Assembly (NCBI GenBank): GCA_027490995.1
Contig: JAIXWY010000004.1
Span: 1 to 64,000, forward strand
Direction: 5' to 3'
From: Opitutaceae bacterium
GTDB lineage: Bacteria > Verrucomicrobiota > Verrucomicrobiia > Opitutales > Opitutaceae
DNA: 64,000 bases
The stretch's first letter is position 1. Each line of letters begins with the position of its first letter. Positions 1-9,100 of this stretch are shown one piece after another. The notes under the pieces are model-generated. The model was given only the letters and a program-made list of their open reading frames with translations, did no database searches and was not told where the DNA came from. The translations under genes and the position numbers were made by a program.

Positions 1-261
1 AGGGTGGTGTCGCTGAGCGTCACCGCCTCGTCAGCGAGACCGCTGATCGTACCTAGACCATTCTGCGTGTAGGCGGTGTTCACGTCGGCCGCTGCACCCG
101 TGAGGGTCGTGACCGAGTTCGCGTTCACCACGCCGGTGGTGTTGCTGTTGACCGTATTGAGCACCGACGCCGCCAGGGTGGTGTCGCTGAGCGTCACCGC
201 CTCGTCAGCGAGACCGCTGATCGTACCTAGACCATTCTGCGTGTAGGCGGTGTTCACGTCG
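1..261. repeat. 87-bp exact direct repeat with 174-bp period
   Basis: Bases 1-87 are identical to bases 175-261. The period is exactly 58 codons, so loss or gain of one unit keeps the frame. The repeat probably continues to the left of the window. Such identity points to recent duplication or gene conversion, and to a likely assembly hazard. Confidence 0.9.
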
Positions 262-3100
262 ACCGCTGCGCCCGTCAGGGTTGTGACCGAGCTCGCGTTC
301 ACCACGCCGGTGGTGTTGAGGTTGAGGGTGTTCAGGACCGAAGCCGCCAAGGAGGTGTCGCTGAGCGTGACCGCCTCGTCGCCAAGGTTGCTGATGCCAC
401 CGCCGAAGTACGTGGTGTTCACGTCGGCAGCCAGACCCGTGAGGGTCCCCACCGTGGTCGCGTCGATGATACCGGTTGTCTTGCCCTCAAGCGTGTTCAG
501 GTCCGCCGCCGCCAAGGTCGTGTCGCTGATCGTCACGGCCTCATCGCCGAGGCCTGCGATGCCGGAGGCGCCGGTCGAGTTGTACGAGGCCGTTACCGCT
601 GACGTCGTACCCGTGAGGGTCGTGACGGATGCAGCGTTGATCTGACCGGAGGTCTTGCCGTCGAGCGTATTCAGGTCTGCCGCCGCGAGGGTCGCGTCGT
701 TGATCGTGACGGCCTCATCGCCGAGGCCCGCGATGCCGGAGGCGCCGGTCGAGTTGTAGGCGGTCGTCGCGTCAGCGGTTGAGCCGGTGATCGTCGTCAC
801 CGTGCCCGCGTTGATCTGACCGGAGGTCAGGCCGTCGAGCGTGTTGAGCGCTGCCGCGGCCACTGTGGTGTCGCTCAGCGTCACCGCCTCGTTGCCGAGG
901 TTGGAGATGTCGCCCGCCACACCGGCGTTGAACGCCGTCGTCGCGTTAGCCGTCGAACCCGTCACCGTCGTCACCGAGCCGGCGTTGATCGTGCCGGATG
1001 TCCAGCCATTGAGCGTGTTGAGGTCGGCCGCCGCAACGGTCGTTTCCGTCAAGGTCACCGCCTCGTCACCGAGGCCGATGTAATCGCCGGGACCCCACCA
1101 ATCGGAGTAGACCTGATTGGCCGCCACGGCGGTGCCTTGCAGGGTGAGGATCGAGTTCGCATCGACCACACCGATCGTATTGTTATTGACGGTTTGCAGC
1201 ACGGACACGGCGAGCGTCGTGTCGGAGAGCCCCACGGTCTCATCGCCGAGGCCGGAGATTTCTCCGGCGACACCGGCGGCGTAGGCCGTGTTCACGGCCG
1301 CCGCTGCGCCCGTGAGCACTCCAACGGAAGACGCGTCGATCACGCCGGCCGTGAGGCCATTGAGCGTGTTCAGCGCTGCGGCTCCCAAGGTGGCGTCGTT
1401 GAGCGTCACCGCCTCGTTGCCGAGGCCAGAGATCTCGCCCAAGGAGAGGGCGGCATCATACGCGGTGATCGCGTCAGCCGTCGAGCCCGTCAGGGTCGTG
1501 ACCGAGCCGGCGTTCACCACGCCCATGGTCAGGCCGTTGAGCGTGTTCAGCGCCGCGACCGCCAGGGTCAAGTCGTTGAGCGTCACCGCCTCGTTGCCGA
1601 GGCCGGAGATTTCGCCCGCCAAGCCGGCGTTGTAGGCCGTCGTCGCGTCAGCCGTCGAACCCGTCAGGGTTGTGACAGAGCTCGCGTTCACCACACCGAA
1701 GGTCGCACCGTTGAGGGTATTCAGCGTCGCCGCCGCCAGAGTGACGTCGTTGAGCGTGACCGCCTCGTTGCCGAGGTTAAAGATACCAGTCGACGTGAGC
1801 GCGGTGATCGCCGCGGTGGCCGCACCCGTGAGGGTCGTGACCGAACCGGCGTCGACCAGACCGGTCGTGAGCGCGTCAAGGGTGTTCAGGTTCGCGGCAC
1901 CCACGGTGAGGTCGTCAATCGTAACGTCCTCGTTGCCGAGGCCGGTGATGCCGGTCGACTGCAGCGAGGTGGTCACCGCAGCGGTCGAGCCGGTGATCAG
2001 CGTGACCGTGGCCGCATTGATCGCGCCACCGGTCAAACCGTCGAGGGTGTTCAGGGCAGCGGCGGAGATCGTCGCGTCGGTGAGATTCACCGCCTCGTTG
2101 CCGAGGTTCGAGATCTGCGTCGACTGCAGCGCCGTGGTGGTCGCAGCGGCCGAGCCGTTGATGCCTGTGACCGAAGCGGCGTTGATCGTGCCCGAGGTCA
2201 GCCCGTCGAGGCTGTTCAGGTCGGCGGCCAGCACCACTGTGTCAGTCAGCACCACGGCTTCGTCGTTCAGGCCCGAGATACCAGCGGCACCGTAGGCCGT
2301 GAGCGCCTCCGCGATCGCGCCGGTCACCGTGGTGACCGTGCCCGCGTTGAGCACTCCCGTCGTGCGGCTGTCGAGCGTGTTCAGGTCCGCCGCGAGCGCG
2401 TTGGCGTTCGTCGTCGTCAGATTCACGCCGGCCGCAACCGCGATGGCGCCCGCGTTCTTCGTCGAGTCGAGCAGCTGCTCGATCGTGCCGGAGATCGTGG
2501 TGGCCGCCGTGGCCGTGATCAGGCCGCTGGTCAGCTTGTCGAGCGTGTTGAGGTCGAGCGCGTTGATGCTGCCATCCGAGACCGTGACTGCTTCGTCACC
2601 CAGGCCGGAGATCGTTCCGGCCGTGTTCGCGGCATACGCCGCGTTCACGTCGGCCAGGCTGCCGGAGAGGGCCGTGACGGAACCCGCGTTCACTACGCCC
2701 GTGGTCTTGCCATCGAGCGCGTTGAGCACCGAGGCTCCGAGCGAGGTATCGCTGAGCGTTACCGCCTCGTTGCCAAGGCCGCTGATCTGGCTGGCCGCGG
2801 CGGACAACGTCGCGTCGACGGCGGTCGCCGTTCCCGTGATCGTGGTGACCGTGGAGGCGTCGATCGTGCCGCTGGTGTTGCTGTTGAGCGTGTTCAGGTC
2901 GGCGGCAGCCGCCGTGGTGTCGCTGAGCACAACCGCTTCATCGCCGAGGCCGGAGATCTGGCCAGTGCCGTTCGCGGCGTAGGCCGTGTTGGCGGCGGCC
3001 GCGGTGCCGGAGAGGCTCGTGACCGACGCGGCATTAACCACGCCACCCGTCACGCCATCGAGCGTATTCAGGTTAGCAGCGGTCGCTGACGCGCTCGTCA
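1..3100 (-). repeat. Tandem ~170-180 bp coding repeats, GLGDEAVTLSDTT class
   Basis: About seventeen in-frame repeat units of roughly 56-60 codons. Each carries a D/N-E-A-V-T-L-S-D-T core and an L-N-T-L-D-G-x-T-S-G segment. The D-E-A-V core recurs near positions 27, 201, 375, 543, 717, 890, 1064 and onward. The units at the left edge are nearly identical in DNA, and similarity falls to the right. They encode part of the giant protein and are not an independent element. Confidence 0.85.
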
Positions 3101-6100
3101 GGGTGAGCTCAACGTTGGCGCCGGTGTCGAGCTGGGCTTGGTCGTCGGTCGCGTTGATGAGGTCGGCGACGGAGCCCACGATGGACGTGACCGCCGTAGC
3201 GTTCACCATACCCGAGGTGCCCGCGTCGAGGCTGTTCAGATCCGAGGCTGCCACACCCGACGCGGCGTCGAGGGTGATGCCGTACGTGCCCGAGATCGAG
3301 AGCGTCGCGCCCGAGGCGACGACGGACTGGATGTTCGGGATCGTGCCCGTCAGGTTCGTGACGCCCGTGGCGTTGACGAGGACGGACGTCTTGCCATCGA
3401 GGCTGAGCAGGTCGGCCGCGTTCGCGGTGCCCGTGACGGTGACGGCGAAGGCGTTGATCGTCGAGTCGGAGCTGAGCGTGTTCAGCGCGGCCATTCCGTT
3501 GTCGGAGATGGTCGCGGTGACGACGCCGGTCGTGGCGCCGGACAGCGCGTTCGCCTGTGCCACCGTGACCGAGCCGACGTTCACCGTGAGGATCGCGTCC
3601 GCTGCGGTGTCGAGGGCGACTTGGTCGTCCGTGGCGTTCACGAGATCGGCGGCGTTACCGGTGATGGTAGCGACGGCGGTCGCGTTGACCGGCGCGGTCG
3701 TGGCGGCGTCAATCGCATTCAGATCGGCGGCGGCGGCCGAGGCCCCGGTCACCGTGATGGACGTACGCTCAGCGGCGCCGAGGACGCTCGAACCCAGGGA
3801 GAGGAGATCGGTCGCAGAACCGGAGAGGTTCGCTGGGCCGGTGATGACTCCGGTGCCGTTCTGGCTGTCGATTGCGGAGTATTGCGCAACCGTCAGCGAA
3901 GAGTCGGTGATCTCGACATTGACGTTGGTCAGGCTGAGCACGCTCTTCACGTCGGCCAGGCCGAAGTTCGTGATGAGGCCCGCGAACGAATCGCGTACCA
4001 CGAGGGTGGTCGCCCCGGTGATGACGCTGGCGGTGGCACGCACGAGATTCTCGGCAGAATCCGTGATGTAGTAGCGGCCAGCGGTCGACGGATTGCCGTC
4101 GTGGTCGTGGCCCTTGAACTTGGTGCCCAGATTGTTGACCAGCGTGTTGTACTGGGCGATCGTGATGCCGGCGAAGTTGCTCAGCGTGACCTCGGTGGCG
4201 GCGACGATGTTAGCAGCACTGGTGCCGCCCAGCGCGGTCGCGAGGGCTGCTCCCGTATCGACGATGCGGTAGGATAGACCGCTGATGCTTGCCAGACCGC
4301 GCTCCGAGCTGGAGCCGAGGACCTGGGCGATCGTGGCCGGCGCGCTGAGCGCGATGGACGAGGCGCCCAAGAGGGAGCCGCGGTCGTTCGTGTTCGTGCC
4401 GTTGATCGAGTTGAGGGCCCCGTAGACCTGGGCCGGCGTGTCGGAGATGGCATAGCCACCCGTCAGCTTGGCGATTTCGGAAATCGCCGCGGCCTGCGCG
4501 ACCGTCGCGTTGCCCGTCAGCGTGACGGTGGTCGCCGTCGTCAGCAGCGGCGAAGCCGCGAGGCGAGCGGCGGCAAGGCTGGCGGCGTTGTCGCTGATGT
4601 TGAAACCGATCGTCCCGGTGTTGGTCCAAGCGTCGGCAATCGCGGCCTGCGCGACCGTGAGGTTCGACGTCACGGTAACATTCACGGCTGCATTCACGAG
4701 GGCCAGATTGCTCATCAGGCCGAGGACGTTGAACGAGTCCGCGAGGCTGTAGGTGACCGGCAGGGCGCCGGCGAGGGTCCGGATTGCGGACGCGCTCGCG
4801 ACGGTGACCGCGTCATCCACCGTGATACCGGCAGAGCCGGACACGGCGGCGGCGTTGGCCGACAGAAGCAGGTTCGCGCCGGTGTCCCGGATTGCCTTAG
4901 AGGCGACATCGATCGCGAACGTGGTGTTCGCGGTGTCGAGGGCGCGGAGCGAGGTGGCCTCGCCAGCGGTGATCGTCGAGCCCGACACCGCGATGGTGCC
5001 GGAGCTACGGGCGAGCAGTGCGACATCGGCGGCGAGGAGGTTCGCGGCGGTGTCGCTGATCGCGTAGACCGTGTCGGCGTTGGCCGGCGTGGCGGCGTCG
5101 ATCGTGGTAGCCTGCGCGACCGTGGCGGCCGAGCTGGCGACGATCGCCTTGGCGGTGCCGTTGTTGGCGGCGCCGTTGAGGACGGCCGAAGCGGCGGCGG
5201 CCAAGTTGGCGGCCGTGTCGTTCAGCGCGTACGTCGCGGTCGTGGCGAGCGTCTGGATCTTGGCGGCCTGTGAGACCGTCGCGGCGGTGTTTGCCGTGAT
5301 CGCGGCGGTGGTGATCGTGTCGTTCGCGCCCTTGGTCAGGGCAGCGAGGTCGGCGGCGGAGCCAACGACTCGAGCGATCGTCGTCGTGCCGGTATTGGCA
5401 GCGCCCAGCGCGAGGGCGGCATTCGCCGCGCTCAGGCCGGCCGTGCCGGTCACCGTGATGTTATTGGCCTTGGCCAGACCCGTGGCGTCGAACGTGGTGT
5501 CGGCACCGCTGACGTTGTACGACAGCTTCGTCGAAGAGGCCGAGATCGCGGCAGCCTGCGCGAACGTCGCATCCGTCGTCGCCGTGGCCATGCCGGCCAG
5601 ATTGAGGACCGGGGCACCGGCGGCGGCGAGATTCGCGGCCGTATCAGCGAGGTTGTAGATCGTGTCGGTGGGGAGGGCGAGGAAGCCGTTGACCGTGGCA
5701 GCCTGGCTGATGGTGATCGCGTCCGTCACCTCGACGGCGGCGGCACCGGCGACCAGCGCGTTGCCCGTGTTGAGGTTGGCGAACGTGTCCTTGACCCAGA
5801 GTACCTTGTTCGGCGGCAGCGTGCTGTAGACGAGCGGCTTGCTGTTGATCTCGGCGAGGTCGACCACGAGAGCCTGGCGGACGCTCGTGGCTTGGAACTC
5901 GGACGGGTACGTGGCAAGAGCGGCCGGGGTGGCGACCAGAGCGATCGAGCCTGCGACGTTCTTGAAGTTAAGGGCGATACCCTGCGATCCCATGACGCTT
6001 GAGGCGGCGAGCAGCGAGGCCGGGCTGGCCACCATGGTGCTGACCAGACCCGCGTCGTTATCGACGATCGAGTAGACGTACTTCGTCGTGGAAGCCGGAT

Positions 6101-9100
6101 CCACCGCGAGGAGCGCGGCGGCCTGCGCGCCGGTGAGGGCGCCGTCGGAGACGGTGACCTTCGTAGCGGAGGTGACGACGGAGTCGGCGTCGACGTCACC
6201 GGCGACGTCCGAGTTGGCCATCAGGTTGCTGTACGTGTCGCTAATGGAGTAGCGGACATCGCTGTTGGCGCCACGGATCGTGGAAGCCTGAGCGACGGTG
6301 GCCGCGTCGGAGACGATGATGTCCACCGTGGCTCCCGTGATGCGGTCCGCGTTCGCGAGCAGCGTGGAAGACGCGGCGGCGAGATTGGCGGCCGTGTCGC
6401 TGAGCGTGTACGTCTTCGTGCCGGCGGAGGCGCCAAGCGCGACGATGGCGGTGGCCTGCGCAACCGTGCTGTTGGTCGTCGCGATGACGTTCGTGATGAC
6501 GTCGTCGGACGCCCGCGTGACGGCGGCGAGGTTAGCAGACGTGTCGCTGACCGTGGCGATCGTGACGGTGCCCGCGTTACCGGCGGTGATGAGCCGCGTG
6601 GCGAGGGCCGCGTTAGCGGTGTCCGTGACCGTGATGTTGGTGGCTTCGCTCAGAGCGCTCGCCGTGACGGACGACGCGCCGAGGCCGGCGGCCGTGTCGG
6701 AGATGCTGTAAGCGACGACCTTCGTGAGCGGGGCGATCGAAACAGCCTGCGCGGCCGTGACGGTGCCGGTCACGGTAACCGTGCCCGAAGCGCCTTCGAT
6801 GGCGGCGATGCTGTTCGCCTTGACCGTGGCGCTGGCGCTCGCGATGCCGTTCGCCACTAGGCCGGTGGCGTTATCGGAGATGGCGTAGCTGACGGTGCCC
6901 GAGTTGGTCGCAGCCTGAATGGCGACGGCCTCAGCGAGCGTCGCACTGCCGGTCGATACCGACAGGTTGCGCGCGGCGTTGACGCCAGCCGCGTTCAGCG
7001 GGCTGGCGAGGTTCGTCGCCGTATCGGACACGTCGAAGGTGATCGTTCCCATCGAGCGGAACGTAGCGATGGCGTTCGCCTGGACGGCGGTCGCGGCGCT
7101 GGAAGCGCTGACCCCGGCCGAGAAGCCGATCAGGGACGGGTTAGCCCCCGCGAGGTTCGCGGCGGTGTCCGTGATGGTGTAGTTACCCGCGGACTGGCCC
7201 ACGGCGCCGTAGACCTTGGCGGCCACGGCGACGCTGAGATTAGCCTGGCCGGCGTCGGTGATGGTCACACCCGAGCCCGTGCCACCAGCGGCGCCGAGCA
7301 CCACGGTGGAGGTAGCGGCCGAGATGTTCGCAGCGGTGTCGGAGATGGTGTAGCCGACAATCGAGCGACCATTGAGGGTCGCGGCCTGAGCGGCGTTGAC
7401 AACGGTCGAACCGCTGATCGTCGCGCCGGTCGTGTCCGGAGCGAGGACGGTCGAGGCCGCGTTGGCGAGGTTCGCCGCGGTGTCAGCGACGTCGTAGGAG
7501 ATCGAGCCGGTGACGCGGCCGAGCAGCGTGGTGGCTTGGGCCACCGAGACCGTGCCGGTTACGCTGACCGACGCGGCGTTCGCGACGAAGGTCGAGACAC
7601 CAGAGGCCGTGCTCGTGAGTTGAGCGTTCGAAGCGGCGGCGATCGTGTAGATCGTCGGCTTGATCGCGGACAGAGCGTTCACCGCGGCGATGTCCGTCGC
7701 GATGTTCGCGGACGAGTTGAGCTCGAAGCGCGTGGCCGCGTTCTTGACAGCGTCCGTAGCACCCGTGAGGGCGGCGAGGCTGTCGACAACCGTGACCGAA
7801 CCGGCGCGAGCGCGGGCGAGGTCGCCATCGGCGGTGCCGATGTTGGCAACGCTATCGCGCAGCGTGACGGACGTCGCACCGGCGAGGGTGGCGAGGAGCG
7901 GAGCGGCGCTGCCCTTGAGGACGGAGACGTTATCGCTGATCGCGTAGACCTTGTCGAACTTCGGCTTAGCGAGCAGTGCGTCGGCGGTGGAGACCGTGAC
8001 CGAAGAGGTGCTGGTCGAGAAGCCCGTGGCGCCGTCAACGATCGTGGCGTTGCCGCCCGCGATGAGGTTGGAAGCGGTGTCACGCAGCGTGTACACAACG
8101 TCGGTCCCGAGAACCGCGGCGGCGCCGCTGATGCCGAAGCGCGCGACGATCGTGTTAGCCTGGGCGATCGAGGCGTTGCCCGTGACGTTGACCTTCGCGG
8201 CGCCGTCGACGATCAGGTCGGTGCCCGCGGTGCTGGAAGCCAAGTTCGAGGCGGAGTCGGTCAGCGTGTAGCCCGCGGCGACAGCGGCGAGACCGCCGGT
8301 CGCGCCGAGGAGCTTGGCGTTCAGGTTGCTGACCTGCGAGACCGTGGCCACGTCGGAGACGACGACGGCAGCGGCGGAATTGAGGACGGCGAGCTGCGCG
8401 GTGTCATTCGCACCGGCCGTCAGGTTGGCGACGGTGTCGGTGATGGTGTACGCGGGCAGCAGACCGAGGTTCGCCGTGCCGAGCGCGGCGCGCAGGGCGA
8501 CGATATCGGCCAGTGAAGCCTTGCTGCCGGCGGTGTAGACGAGCGTGCCGCCAGCGCCAGCGCTCGCGATCTCGGCGACTGCGCCGGACGAAAGCGTGGC
8601 CAGTTCAGCGGCGGTGCCCACGACGGTGAGGGACGTGTCGACGAACTTCGTGGCGCCAAACTTCGAAGCGAGGCTGTTGATCTCGCTGACGGTCAGGGAC
8701 GCGCTGTTGCTGTTGACGGTCGAGGCGCCCGTGACGAGGACGGACGAAGCCCCGAGGAGCGCGATGGTGGAGTCGCTCAGCGCGTACCGATTGGTGCCGG
8801 TGTTGCTGAGGGCCTCGATCGCGTTGGCCTCGGTGACATTGAGGGTGTTGGTGACGGTGACGGCACCCGCTGCATTGGCCTCGGTCGTATTGCCGACGAG
8901 GTCGGAGTACTGCTCTTCGAGCGTGTAGCCCGCGTTGACCTTGGTCAGGCCGCCCGCGGTGGCGAGCAGCGCGGAGTTGACGGCCTGAAGGGCCGTGACA
9001 TCGGTGACCTTGTCGGTGATCGTGAGGCTGGAGGCCGCGTTCAGGGCGGACAGCTCAGCGCCGACACCGGCGGACGCCGCGATGTTGGCGAACGTGTCGC

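Noticed and set aside
1137-8516. Several long plus-strand open frames (650, 379 and 326 codons at 1137-3089, 3138-4277 and 7536-8516).
   Set aside because: They are Arg/Gly/Asp-rich mirror frames of the giant minus-strand repeat gene; the minus frame is continuous and gives regular protein repeats.
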